From contig JASLFJ010000082.1 of the NCBI GenBank assembly GCA_030150665.1, positions 1 through 9,695 of the forward strand: 9,695 bases of DNA, read 5' to 3'. Numbering within the stretch: the stretch's first letter is position 1; each line of letters starts with the position of its first letter. The notes beneath the pieces were generated by a model. It had not been told where the DNA came from, ran no database searches, and saw only the letters and a program-made list of their open reading frames with translations. The translations under genes were made by a program, and so were the position numbers. This DNA comes from Enterococcaceae bacterium. Lineage in GTDB: Bacteria > Bacillota > Bacilli > Lactobacillales > Catellicoccaceae. Shown here one piece after another: positions 1 to 7,185 of this stretch.

Positions 1-337
1 AATTTCTGGGTACTCTATTGTTTTTGATCACATAGAACATCTATTAACCTACTACCATCACGTAACTCCTGAAGTTATGCTTAAAGAATGGCTATCTATT
101 TGTAGTGAAATAGAAGATAGTAATCTTTATGCTAGAGGAGGAGCTTTAGGGGCATTATGGTTTCAAAATTATGCGAGAAGGTGTTATAAAACATGGAGTT
201 CTAATTGGGTAAACGAGATAAACGCGTGGAATGAGTTATGTCAAATGAAGCAACTGAGTCCAGGTGGTGCTGCAGATATGTTAGGTCTTAGTTTATTTTT
301 ATTAAGGATCAGTGCTTCTTGTAAGATGTATTCGTAA
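1..337 (+). CDS. mdcB: Triphosphoribosyl-dephospho-CoA synthase, C-terminal part (MdcB/CitG family), 5' end outside window
   Basis: The reading frame is open from base 2 to a TAA at 335-337, giving the last 111 residues of a protein that starts before the window. The family condenses ATP and 3'-dephospho-CoA to 2'-(5''-triphosphoribosyl)-3'-dephospho-CoA, the precursor of the malonate decarboxylase (or citrate lyase) ACP prosthetic group. Visible family marks are the DSNLYARGGALGALWFQ stretch and the C-terminal LSPGGAADMLGLSLFLL motif, equivalent to the LSPGGSADLLA motif of CitG. An internal ATG at 77 is not a likely start because recognisable sequence continues upstream of it. The mdc genes next door indicate the malonate rather than the citrate pathway; that choice is inference from context. 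The last 97 bp overlap the 3' end of mdcR on the other strand. Confidence 0.88.
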   Translation, partial: ISGYSIVFDHIEHLLTYYHHVTPEVMLKEWLSICSEIEDSNLYARGGALGALWFQNYARRCYKTWSSNWVNEINAWNELCQMKQLSPGGAADMLGLSLFLLRISASCKMYS

Positions 338-1194
338 GTTGCTGTTGCTTTTTCTTGATAAAAATTTTTAAATAATTGCACGATTTGTAAATGATTTGGA
401 TGGGAATTCATATCTGGATGCCACATTAAATAAATACTGCGATAAGGATGCTCTTTTAGTGGATAAAGCAATAATGTTTGATTAAGAGATTGCCAAGAAA
501 GTAGTGGAAATAAGGTCGCGACTTCTTGGTGATTTAGTAACTCTTTAAGTATATGTGGATGGTCACATTCATAAATAATTTGTGGACGGATTTTGTATTG
601 ATTGAGTAATTGGTTTAATTGTTGTCTTAATGGCTTTTGTTTTGTTAGTGTCACAAGTTGTAATGTGTTTAAGTCGTAGATAGAGTTAATATCTTTATAT
701 TTATGTGCATAGGTTTTATTTAAAGCAATGACTAAAGGTTCTTGAAATAACTTTTGATGAGGAAATTCTGGATAAGGATCAGAAGTTAGCCAATAATCTA
801 TTGTATCTGATCGATCCGTATAGTGCTGAATATGTAGTGATACATCTGGATAGCTTTGTTGAAATGTTTGAATGAAGTCTGCTGTCCATAATGAAGCAAC
901 ATCAATATGTAACATTAACTGTTGTTCTTTTAAGGCCTTTTGTTTATGGAGTTGTTGTACTCCTTGATTTAAAATCGATAAGGACTCAGCAACGGTTTTT
1001 TGAAAGGATGTTCCATAGCTTGTAAGTTCAATTGACCGGCCATTTTTTTGAAAAAGCGGAACATCAAGCTCTTGTTCAAGTTCACGTATTTGTCGTGTTA
1101 AGGCAGGTTGAGAAATAAATAATTCTTGTGCAGCTTGGGTGATATGTTCATGTTTGGCTGCGGCTAGAAAATATTCAAGTTGTGTTAATCGCAT
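241..1194 (-). CDS. mdcR: LysR-type transcriptional regulator, probable malonate-responsive regulator of the mdc operon
   Basis: This encodes a 317-residue LysR-family protein. The N-terminal winged helix-turn-helix reads MRLTQLEYFLAAAKHEHITQ, then AAQELFISQPALTRQIRELE, with the usual LFQKNGRSIELTSYG wing, and an effector-binding domain follows. The start is placed at the ATG at 1194-1192 because AGGAGGG (1207-1201) sits six bases upstream and the protein then begins as LysR proteins do; a further in-frame ATG at 1230 would add 12 unlikely residues. The gene is divergent from mdcH, the classic arrangement for a LysR regulator and its target, and MdcR proteins activate malonate decarboxylase genes in other bacteria. 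The assignment as mdcR rests on position; the family call is firm. The last roughly 31 codons lie antisense to the end of mdcB, so the tail (about KNKLRPNISAAPPGLSCFI) looks like readthrough into mdcB rather than conserved LysR sequence. Confidence 0.87.
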   Translation of the reverse strand: MRLTQLEYFLAAAKHEHITQAAQELFISQPALTRQIRELEQELDVPLFQKNGRSIELTSYGTSFQKTVAESLSILNQGVQQLHKQKALKEQQLMLHIDVASLWTADFIQTFQQSYPDVSLHIQHYTDRSDTIDYWLTSDPYPEFPHQKLFQEPLVIALNKTYAHKYKDINSIYDLNTLQLVTLTKQKPLRQQLNQLLNQYKIRPQIIYECDHPHILKELLNHQEVATLFPLLSWQSLNQTLLLYPLKEHPYRSIYLMWHPDMNSHPNHLQIVQLFKNFYQEKATATYEYILQEALILNKNKLRPNISAAPPGLSCFI

Positions 1195-1269
1195 CGGTAT
1201 CCCTCCTAGATGAGTCATACTATTATTCATACTAACAAAAATCTAATATCATGAAAAGGAGGAAAGATA
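1195..1269. promoter_or_regulatory. Divergent mdcR/mdcH control region with TCATACTA direct repeats
   Basis: This 75-bp gap holds the start signals of both genes: the mdcR ribosome binding site (1201-1207) and that of mdcH (AAAGGAGG, 1255-1262). Between them an exact 8-bp direct repeat, TCATACTA, occurs at 1215-1222 and 1227-1234, with a 12-bp period (about one helical turn). LysR regulators usually bind such divergent regions, so the repeat is a candidate operator. I could not find a convincing -35/-10 pair on either strand, which fits activator-dependent promoters but does not prove it. The role of the repeat is inference. Confidence 0.45.
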
Positions 1270-2196
1270 ATGCGTACAATGAAGTGGTGGTTGATGTGTC
1301 CTGGACAAGGAAAACAATCGGTTGAATTATTATCATCAATACCTAAATCGTGGAAGCAACAGGTCAAGGACTTAACAGGAAAGCCTTTTCCAAGTCAAAC
1401 AGATCAATTAATACATAGTCGAGATATTCAACTTGCGATCTTTTTATCACAAGCCTTTGCGATTGATCAATTAAAAAAAGCAGGGGTTCATCCTTATATG
1501 GTTTCAGGACAATCCATTGGGACTTTTGCTGCGGCTTATGCTGCAGAAGTATGTGACTTACCGACAGCGATTCAATTGGTTAGTACACGTGCCGATCGAA
1601 TGGAACAACTTTATCCAAAGGATTATGGGATGGCTGCTGTAATCGGATGGCCATTAAGTATAGTAAAACAAGCAGTTAAGGAGTGTTATAAAGCGCAAGA
1701 TCCAGTTTATATTTCTAATCATAATGCAGCAACGCAATTTACGTTATCAGGATCATGTGCAGGGATTCAAGAAGTATTAAAGACGTTAGCACAGATCGGG
1801 GGAGGACATCATGTATGGCTTTCAGTTCCAGTGCCATCTCATTGTCCGTTAATGCAGCCTGTTGTTGATTGTTTATTAGAACTGATAGAACAGATGACAT
1901 TTTCTGATCCCATTTGTCCTTATTTAACGAATGTAACGGGGCTTCCGGTCACGAAAAAAGAAGAGGTTGTATCTGATCTGATGCAAAATGTGGCTCATCC
2001 TGTATTATGGGATGCATTAACTAATGTGGCATTAGAAATGAGACCCGATGGCACCATTGAGCTTTGTCCAGGTTCTGTTTTAAGTCAATTGTTAAAACCA
2101 AAACTTGACAAACAGATGCCGGTGCTTGTTTGGGAAGAACTCGGCTTTGAAGGAATGATTTATATGATTCAAAAGTGGAAGGAGCGATTAAGATGA
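1270..2196 (+). CDS. mdcH: Malonate decarboxylase malonyl-CoA:ACP transacylase (epsilon subunit)
   Basis: This is a 308-residue acyltransferase of the FabD/MdcH family. It transfers malonyl from CoA to the decarboxylase ACP, which starts (primes) the catalytic cycle. Visible motifs are the N-terminal CPGQGKQ at residues 10-16, the nucleophile elbow GQSIG with Ser82 at residues 80-84, the STRADRM segment near residue 105, and PSHCPLM with the likely catalytic His191. The length matches the family. The start is the ATG seven bases after AAAGGAGG; an ATG three codons later is possible. It is the first gene of the mdc operon and its TGA overlaps the mdcA start (ATGA). A housekeeping FabD is the alternative, but the position directly before mdcA makes MdcH much more likely. 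Confidence 0.9.
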   Translation: MRTMKWWLMCPGQGKQSVELLSSIPKSWKQQVKDLTGKPFPSQTDQLIHSRDIQLAIFLSQAFAIDQLKKAGVHPYMVSGQSIGTFAAAYAAEVCDLPTAIQLVSTRADRMEQLYPKDYGMAAVIGWPLSIVKQAVKECYKAQDPVYISNHNAATQFTLSGSCAGIQEVLKTLAQIGGGHHVWLSVPVPSHCPLMQPVVDCLLELIEQMTFSDPICPYLTNVTGLPVTKKEEVVSDLMQNVAHPVLWDALTNVALEMRPDGTIELCPGSVLSQLLKPKLDKQMPVLVWEELGFEGMIYMIQKWKERLR

Positions 2197-3830
2197 ACGA
2201 GCGATCTTGGACTACAAGAAGAGATCAAAAAATAAGAAAATTAGAACGCATTGCCCCCTATATTCAAGGGAAATTAGTAGCCACTGATGAGATGGTTTCT
2301 GTATTAGAACAACTCATAGAACCTGGAGATCGTGTGATTTTAGAAGGGGATAATCAAAAACAAGCTGATTTTTTAGCGCGTATGCTGGTGCAAGTAGATC
2401 CTAAACGGGTACATGATCTACATTTAATTATGCCAAGTGTTGAGCGTAAAGAACATTTAGATTTGTTTGATTTAGGTATTGCTAGTCAACTTGATTTTTC
2501 ATTTGCCGGACCGCAAAGTGTGCGTATGAGTCAAATGATTGAGGCCGGTCGTATTGATATTGGTGCGATCCATACTTATTTAGAACTTTATGGTCGGTTA
2601 TTTGTAGATCTTATTCCCAATGTCGCTTTAATTGCTGCAGATCAAGCCGATGAAGCTGGGAACTTATATACAGGATATAATACAGAAGACACACCAACGA
2701 TTGCTGAAGCGACTGCTTTTAAAGATGGGATTGTGATTGCACAAGTTAATGAAATTGTAGATAAAGTATCTCGTGTTGATATTCCAAGTACATGGGTTGA
2801 TGTTATTGTTGTCGCAGATGAGCCTTATGAGCTTGAACCTTTATTTACAAGAGATCCGCAACATATTACTGAACTTCATATTTTAATGGCGATGATGGCC
2901 CTTAAAGGCATTTATCAAAAATATGGAATTCAAACGCTAAATCATGGGATTGGTTTTAATACCGCAGCTATTGAGCTGATTTTACCAACATTTGGCGCTT
3001 CACTAGGGATGAAAGGAAGTATTGCCAAGCACTGGGTGTTAAATCCGCATCCAACGTTGATTCCTGCTATTGAATCAGGATTTGTAGAAACGATACATAG
3101 CTTTGGTAGTGAGGTAGGTATGGAAGATTACATTGCCGCGCGTCCTGATATCTTTTTTGTGGGTTCTGATGGTCATATGCGAAGTAACCGGACAATGGCG
3201 CAAGTAGCTGGACAATATGCTGTTGATTTGTTTATTGGCTCAGCGCTTCAAATGGATCCTTATGGCAATACATCAACAGTAACACAAGGAAGACTGACCG
3301 GATTTGGTGGAGCTCCTAATATGGGAAGTGATCCTCGTGGTAGAAGACATGCCTCACAAGCTTGGCTTGATTTAAAACCGGATTATCCTCTAGCTAAAGG
3401 AAGAAAATTGGTAGTACAAATGGTAGAAACCTTTGGCGCAGATCGTAGACCAGTATTTGTTTCAGAACTTGATGCAGTCACTGTTAAAGATCAAGCGCAT
3501 CTTGATATTGTACCGATTATGATTTATGGAGATGATACGACACATGTTGTTACTGAAGAAGGTATTGCTTATCTTTATAAAACAACGAGTATCTCAGAAA
3601 GAAGATCAGCGCTTTCTGCGATTGCAGGAGTCACACCGCTAGGAGAAGAGGTGGATCGTAAGCAAGTTCAATTCCTTCGTGAACGAGGCATTGTTGCGCT
3701 TCCTGAAGATTTAGGGATTCAACGTACACAGGCTAAACGAACATTACTTGCTGCAAAATCGATTGAAGAACTGGTAGATTGGTCAGGAGGACTTTATCAT
3801 CCACCAAGTCAATTTCGATCTTGGTCATAA
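2193..3830 (+). CDS. mdcA: Malonate decarboxylase alpha subunit (acetyl-S-ACP:malonate ACP transferase)
   Basis: This 545-residue protein belongs to the CoA-transferase-like MdcA family. In the complex it swaps the acetyl group on the ACP for malonate, releasing acetate and forming malonyl-S-ACP. Recognisable conserved stretches are LNHGIGFNTAAIELILPT, the HSFGSEVGMEDYIAARPDIF region, and GRLTGFGGAPNMGSDPRGRRH, which is highly typical of MdcA. The length agrees with the usual 550 or so. The start is the ATG at 2193, eight bases after AAGGAG and overlapping the mdcH stop in an ATGA, which suggests translational coupling. An in-frame ATG at 2175 would add six residues inside mdcH but has no better ribosome binding site. 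Confidence 0.95.
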   Translation: MNERSWTTRRDQKIRKLERIAPYIQGKLVATDEMVSVLEQLIEPGDRVILEGDNQKQADFLARMLVQVDPKRVHDLHLIMPSVERKEHLDLFDLGIASQLDFSFAGPQSVRMSQMIEAGRIDIGAIHTYLELYGRLFVDLIPNVALIAADQADEAGNLYTGYNTEDTPTIAEATAFKDGIVIAQVNEIVDKVSRVDIPSTWVDVIVVADEPYELEPLFTRDPQHITELHILMAMMALKGIYQKYGIQTLNHGIGFNTAAIELILPTFGASLGMKGSIAKHWVLNPHPTLIPAIESGFVETIHSFGSEVGMEDYIAARPDIFFVGSDGHMRSNRTMAQVAGQYAVDLFIGSALQMDPYGNTSTVTQGRLTGFGGAPNMGSDPRGRRHASQAWLDLKPDYPLAKGRKLVVQMVETFGADRRPVFVSELDAVTVKDQAHLDIVPIMIYGDDTTHVVTEEGIAYLYKTTSISERRSALSAIAGVTPLGEEVDRKQVQFLRERGIVALPEDLGIQRTQAKRTLLAAKSIEELVDWSGGLYHPPSQFRSWS

Positions 3831-3850
3831 TTTAGAAAGGAGTGTCATAT

Positions 3851-4153
3851 ATGGAACAGTTATCATTTGAATTTTCAGGAACAACTCCTATTGAAACCCC
3901 GGTTCATTATGGTGTTGTGGGTTCTGGAGATTTAGAAATATTATTTTTTCCAACTTCAGAAAAAGTGACTCATGTTTCTGTAACAACAGGAAGCGATGGA
4001 TTTGGGCCTGTATGGGAACGTGTGTTGCGCCGTTTTTTTGAACGATATCCTATTTTAGCACGTGTTGAAATTCATGATTTTGGGGCAACTCCTGGAGTGG
4101 TTTATTTAAGATTAACCCAGGCATTGGAGGTGTTAGATGATGCTCGCTTATAA
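3851..4153 (+). CDS. mdcC: Malonate decarboxylase acyl carrier protein (delta subunit)
   Basis: This encodes a 100-residue carrier protein bearing the 2'-(5''-phosphoribosyl)-3'-dephospho-CoA arm on which acetyl and malonyl groups ride between MdcA and the decarboxylase subunits. The attachment motif GVVGSGDLEIL places the serine at residue 25, the same position as the modified Ser25 of the Klebsiella pneumoniae MdcC. The C-terminal half has the family pattern ARVEIHDFGATPGVVYLRLTQALE. The start is the ATG at 3851, eight bases after AAAGGAG (3836-3842); a GTG at 3842 overlaps that ribosome binding site and is rejected. The 20-bp gap from mdcA is the largest inside the operon, and the 3' end overlaps the next gene by 17 bp. 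This is not a phosphopantetheine ACP of fatty-acid synthesis: the DSL motif is absent. Confidence 0.94.
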   Translation: MEQLSFEFSGTTPIETPVHYGVVGSGDLEILFFPTSEKVTHVSVTTGSDGFGPVWERVLRRFFERYPILARVEIHDFGATPGVVYLRLTQALEVLDDARL

Positions 4154-5855
4154 TTTTGTCGAACTGAATGGGAGAGAACGCATTCGTGCTTTATTAGATC
4201 CAGGATCTATGACAGAGATGATTACCCCCTTTGATGATCTAATGTCACCACATCTTAAACAACAAGGTGTTGTTCCTCAAAGTGATGATGGTGTGATTAT
4301 TGTAACGGGAACCTTAGAAGGCATTCCTGTGCTTATGATCAGTAATGAAGGTAAATTTCAAGGTGGAGGGATTGGTGAAGTTTCTGGTGCAAAAATAACT
4401 TCAGCACTTCATCAAGCGCTTGCTTCATGTCAAAAAGGAACACCGATTATTCCTATCTTTTTACTAGATACAGGAGGTGTTCGTCTTCAAGAAGCAAATT
4501 ATGGGTTACTCAGTATTTCTGAAATGAGTGATGCTATTGTTGCGCTAAAACGCTATGTTCCTGTGATTGGTGTTGTTCCAGGACCTGTTGGGGTATTTGG
4601 TGGGATGTCTATTGTCTCAGCGCTTATGAGTTATTTAATGGCGACTCCAAGAGCACGTGTTGGTTTAAATGGACCTGAAGTGATTGAACAAGAGGCAGGA
4701 GTCATGGAGTTTGATGCCAGTGATTTAGCCCTTGTCTGGGATACATTAGGAGCTTATCAACGAGAAAAAGTAGGTGTAGTTGATGAAGTAGTCCCTGATG
4801 ATGTGCAAAAGATTAAAGAAGCATTGCTTCAAGCGATTCGTGAGAAAAAAGAAGTTAAACGCAGTCAAAGACAAGCCTTTTATTTATCTTTACTTCATGA
4901 ATATTTAGAGCCAAGTAAAAAATGGAGTATTGAGCAGTATCAAGAAGCTTATGATCAACAAAAAAAAGTCGATCATATCAGCTCTTGTCCTTTAGTTAAA
5001 GTTACTTCTGGACATCCAAATCCACTAAATCATCGTGGATATCTGTGGTTTGAGGCGCTTACTGGCATTAAAGATCCAATAAGTACAGTATCTACTGTTT
5101 ATGCAGCTACAAAAAATGATCAAGATCATCGTCCAGTAGGGTATATTACGATTGTTCCAGATAAAGATAATGCCTATTACCGTGTAAGACGTGGTGAAGT
5201 AGGTCTTGTTGAAGGATTTACTGTGGCTTCTGTTATTGATCAGTGGATTTTAGAAGATCAAGATCAAGATTGGAAGCGACCGATCATTGCGATTGTTGAT
5301 GTTCCAAGTCAAGCTTATGGTTATAATGAAGAGTTAGCAGGCATTCATTTAAGTTTAGCGGCAAGTACAGAAGCTTATGCCAAAGCAAGACAATTGGGGC
5401 ATCCTGTGATTGCGCTTTTAGTTGGAAATGCCATTTCAGGAGCTTTTCTAGCACATGGACTTCAAGCGAATCGTTTACTTGCATTTGATGATGATAAAGT
5501 CCATGTTCAAGCGATGTCACCTAAAAGTATTGCACGTGTTACAAAAAGAACTCTGGAAGAATTAGAAGAGGCTGCGAAAAAGATTCCTGCAATTGCTTAT
5601 GATATTCGTAGTTTCTACCGGTTAGGAGCTGTTGAATTATTGCCTGAAAATTACCGTCCTGATGAAATTTCAGAAGTCTTGATGACACAAATATCAGATA
5701 AGCTTCATCATATGTATACCCATCTTCATAAACATAATGAAACGGATTTAACGTATCGTTATAAGACAGAGCCAGCATTAAAAGAAGGCAGAAAAGCGAC
5801 TAATCACGTTTTTGATCGGATGAAACAACAATGGACTATGCCCCGCACACCTTAG
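4137..5855 (+). CDS. mdcDE: Malonate decarboxylase beta-gamma fusion (malonyl-S-ACP decarboxylase, MdcD + MdcE)
   Basis: One 572-residue chain carries both carboxyltransferase-like decarboxylase subunits, which are separate proteins in Klebsiella. Residues about 1-275 are the beta (MdcD) part: EGKFQGGGIGEVSGAK, LLDTGGVRLQEAN, and VPGPVGVFGGMSIVSAL followed by RARVGLNGPEVIEQEAG. Residues about 298-572 are the gamma (MdcE) part: NHRGYLWFEALTG, VDVPSQAYGYNEELAGIHLS, the glycine-rich GNAISGAFLAHGLQA, and VQAMSPKSIARVT. A lysine- and glutamine-rich linker of about 25 residues joins them with no stop or frameshift. Together they decarboxylate malonyl-ACP to acetyl-ACP plus CO2 without biotin. The start is ATG 4137 or 4140, both just after GGAGGT (4126-4131) and inside mdcC, so translation is probably coupled to mdcC. 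It overlaps mdcG by 25 bp. Confidence 0.93.
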   Translation: MMLAYNFVELNGRERIRALLDPGSMTEMITPFDDLMSPHLKQQGVVPQSDDGVIIVTGTLEGIPVLMISNEGKFQGGGIGEVSGAKITSALHQALASCQKGTPIIPIFLLDTGGVRLQEANYGLLSISEMSDAIVALKRYVPVIGVVPGPVGVFGGMSIVSALMSYLMATPRARVGLNGPEVIEQEAGVMEFDASDLALVWDTLGAYQREKVGVVDEVVPDDVQKIKEALLQAIREKKEVKRSQRQAFYLSLLHEYLEPSKKWSIEQYQEAYDQQKKVDHISSCPLVKVTSGHPNPLNHRGYLWFEALTGIKDPISTVSTVYAATKNDQDHRPVGYITIVPDKDNAYYRVRRGEVGLVEGFTVASVIDQWILEDQDQDWKRPIIAIVDVPSQAYGYNEELAGIHLSLAASTEAYAKARQLGHPVIALLVGNAISGAFLAHGLQANRLLAFDDDKVHVQAMSPKSIARVTKRTLEELEEAAKKIPAIAYDIRSFYRLGAVELLPENYRPDEISEVLMTQISDKLHHMYTHLHKHNETDLTYRYKTEPALKEGRKATNHVFDRMKQQWTMPRTP

Positions 5856-6448
5856 TAAGTTTTCAATATTTGGAAGCGTTAGAAGAGACTTCTGATTGGG
5901 TACTCCAAGATTATCTATTGAAAGAAAAGATTTGGGCTGTTGTGCGCAGAGCACCCCATAGAAAAGGCTGGGTTCCTGTTGGCCTTAGAGGAGCGATGCG
6001 CCACCAACGTTTTGGTACATGGATTTTGAAATCAGATATTTGTGATGTAAAAACACCTTGGCAATGGGAGGTAGACACATTAAAATCATCATTTTCACAT
6101 CATGTAAGAGGACGCATACTTGCTGAGACTTTTTTAAATCTAGTAGATGTGTTTGATAAGTATCAATGGGGCCTTGCAGGAAGTTTTGGATACAGCTATT
6201 TTACACAAGAAAATGCCATTCATGATCTCAGTGATTTAGATGTATTACTTGATGCTCCTACTTATATAGCTCCAGATAGCTTCAATGATATTGTCTTATG
6301 GTGTGAACAACAACCTTGTTTTATAGATATTCAGATGATTACACCTCTTGGGGGTGTATCTCTTAAAGAGTGGGTTCAACAAACAACCCCTCAAATCTTA
6401 GTAAAAACAAATGAAGGGCCAAAGTTATCTCATACGCCTTGGGAATAA
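5831..6448 (+). CDS. mdcG: Phosphoribosyl-dephospho-CoA transferase (malonate decarboxylase holo-ACP synthase)
   Basis: This 205-residue nucleotidyltransferase-fold protein moves phosphoribosyl-dephospho-CoA from the MdcB product to Ser25 of MdcC with release of pyrophosphate. The N-terminus has the family pattern PHTLVSF (as PHDLLWL elsewhere), then WAVVRRAPHRKGWVPVGLRG at residues 35-54. The catalytic nucleotidyltransferase signature is GS at 117-118 followed by SDLDVLL at 134-140, with Asp135 and Asp137 as likely metal ligands. A second acidic segment, FIDIQMITPLGGVSLKEW, lies at residues 164-181. The ATG at 5831 sits 25 bp inside mdcDE with only a weak GGATGA ribosome binding site (5818-5823), so translational coupling is likely. 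The start is supported by homology running right up to it. It is the last gene before a strong terminator. Confidence 0.92.
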   Translation: MDYAPHTLVSFQYLEALEETSDWVLQDYLLKEKIWAVVRRAPHRKGWVPVGLRGAMRHQRFGTWILKSDICDVKTPWQWEVDTLKSSFSHHVRGRILAETFLNLVDVFDKYQWGLAGSFGYSYFTQENAIHDLSDLDVLLDAPTYIAPDSFNDIVLWCEQQPCFIDIQMITPLGGVSLKEWVQQTTPQILVKTNEGPKLSHTPWE

Positions 6449-6487
6449 AAATAAAGCGCTGTGTCTTAAAGACGCAGTGCTTTATTT
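6449..6487. terminator. Bidirectional intrinsic terminator between mdcG and the convergent gene
   Basis: An almost perfect inverted repeat begins directly after the mdcG stop. The left arm is AAATAAAGCGCTGTGTCTT and the right arm ends GCAGTGCTTTATTT, with two G-T wobbles and a loop of only a few bases. The outer A-rich and T-rich edges make it work as a hairpin plus U-tract in either direction. It ends two bases before the stop codon of the convergent minus-strand gene, so both transcripts probably use it. Confidence 0.85.
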
Positions 6488-6489
6488 GA

Positions 6490-7083
6490 TTATTGATCTT
6501 CTTGAGATGTTTTTGAATATGGATCCTGATTTTGTGCTTTTTGTTCAGAAGAAGATGTATTTTTTGTGGTTGATTCTTGTTTTAAGGATTCGTTTATAGC
6601 TTCTGAGTCCTCATCATGTTCTTTATGTTTCTTTTTTTTCTCATGGTGATGATTATCTTCATGTTGCTCATATACTTGTTCATGATGTTTTTTATACTCA
6701 TGCTCCATACGTTCTTCTTGTAACGTTGCTCCTATAGTACCACCAATGATAAAAGCAAGGATAATTCCTAACCACCATTTCCAAGTACGCTTCCAGTAGG
6801 AAGGTTGTTTATTTTTTGTGTAAGCTTGATGCTTTGCTTTTAAAAAGGCTTCATCAAATTCATCTTGTGGCTTTTCTTTTTTGACGTGCTCTGGATCCTT
6901 AGTTTCTTCTTCATGTTGTGAGGATTTTTCTGATTGGGTTTCTTTAGTTTCGTTTAACGTATCATTTGGCGTTTTTTCCTTATCTTCTACTTGGGTTGAG
7001 TTTTGTTCTTGTGTTTTTTTTTGAGGTTCATTAATAGATGTTTGTTCTTTCTTTTTATTTTCGTCTTTATGTTTTTCTGTCAT
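6490..7083 (-). CDS. Unrecognised charged single-pass membrane protein with a His-rich segment
   Basis: I do not recognise a family. The 197-residue product has three parts. Residues 1-95 are very hydrophilic, rich in Lys, Glu, Gln, Thr and Ser, and probably disordered. Residues about 103-121 form one hydrophobic helix (WWLGIILAFIIGGTIGATL) with a small-residue GGTIGA pattern and basic/aromatic WKRTWK just before it, so by the positive-inside rule the N-terminus should be cytoplasmic. Residues 122-197 are again charged, with nine histidines between 128 and 156 (including HHH at 145-147), then a Ser/Gln-rich tail. There is no signal peptide, lipobox or LPXTG motif. The start is the ATG at 7083 with an AAAGG sequence upstream (7099-7095); a TTG at 7092 directly abuts that sequence and is unlikely. 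A TATATAAAAT box at 7127-7118 may be its -10. A metal-binding or envelope-sensing role is only a guess. Confidence 0.7.
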   Translation of the reverse strand: MTEKHKDENKKKEQTSINEPQKKTQEQNSTQVEDKEKTPNDTLNETKETQSEKSSQHEEETKDPEHVKKEKPQDEFDEAFLKAKHQAYTKNKQPSYWKRTWKWWLGIILAFIIGGTIGATLQEERMEHEYKKHHEQVYEQHEDNHHHEKKKKHKEHDEDSEAINESLKQESTTKNTSSSEQKAQNQDPYSKTSQEDQ

Positions 7084-7144
7084 AATTGTCAACCTTTCTT
7101 TATTTCTTGATACATTTATTTTATATAAAACGATAAAAAAAGTT

Positions 7145-7185
7145 GTCCGTCTTAAGCCCTAATTTTTATCCGTCTTAAGGTGGAC
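7145..7185. repeat. Duplicated 11-mer within an imperfect inverted repeat
   Basis: TCCGTCTTAAG occurs exactly at 7146-7156 and 7169-7179. The outer sequences also form an inverted repeat: 7145-7156 (GTCCGTCTTAAG) can pair with 7174-7185 (CTTAAGGTGGAC) with two G-T wobbles on the plus strand. On the minus strand the same arms have a 2x2 internal mismatch and are followed after three bases by seven Ts. It lies upstream of the charged membrane-protein gene and downstream of the ohyA terminator. It could be an operator pair, an attenuator or second terminator, or a decayed repeat element; the sequence does not decide between them. Confidence 0.5.

Noticed and set aside
77..337. Reading the left-edge frame as a complete 86-residue protein from ATG 77
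   Set aside because: The frame and recognisable sequence continue to base 2, and the C-terminal LSPGG motif identifies it as the end of a larger MdcB/CitG protein.
3842..3850. GTG start for mdcC at 3842
   Set aside because: It overlaps its own AAAGGAG ribosome binding site; the ATG at 3851 has ideal spacing and places the modified serine at residue 25.
5284..5778. Two minus-strand open frames (5284-5520 and 5539-5778) inside mdcDE
   Set aside because: They lie wholly antisense to a well-recognised gene, have no ribosome binding sites and encode nothing family-like; they are shadow frames.
6411..6599. Plus-strand frame across the mdcG end and the terminator
   Set aside because: It runs through a strong hairpin terminator and antisense to the membrane-protein gene, and has no ribosome binding site.
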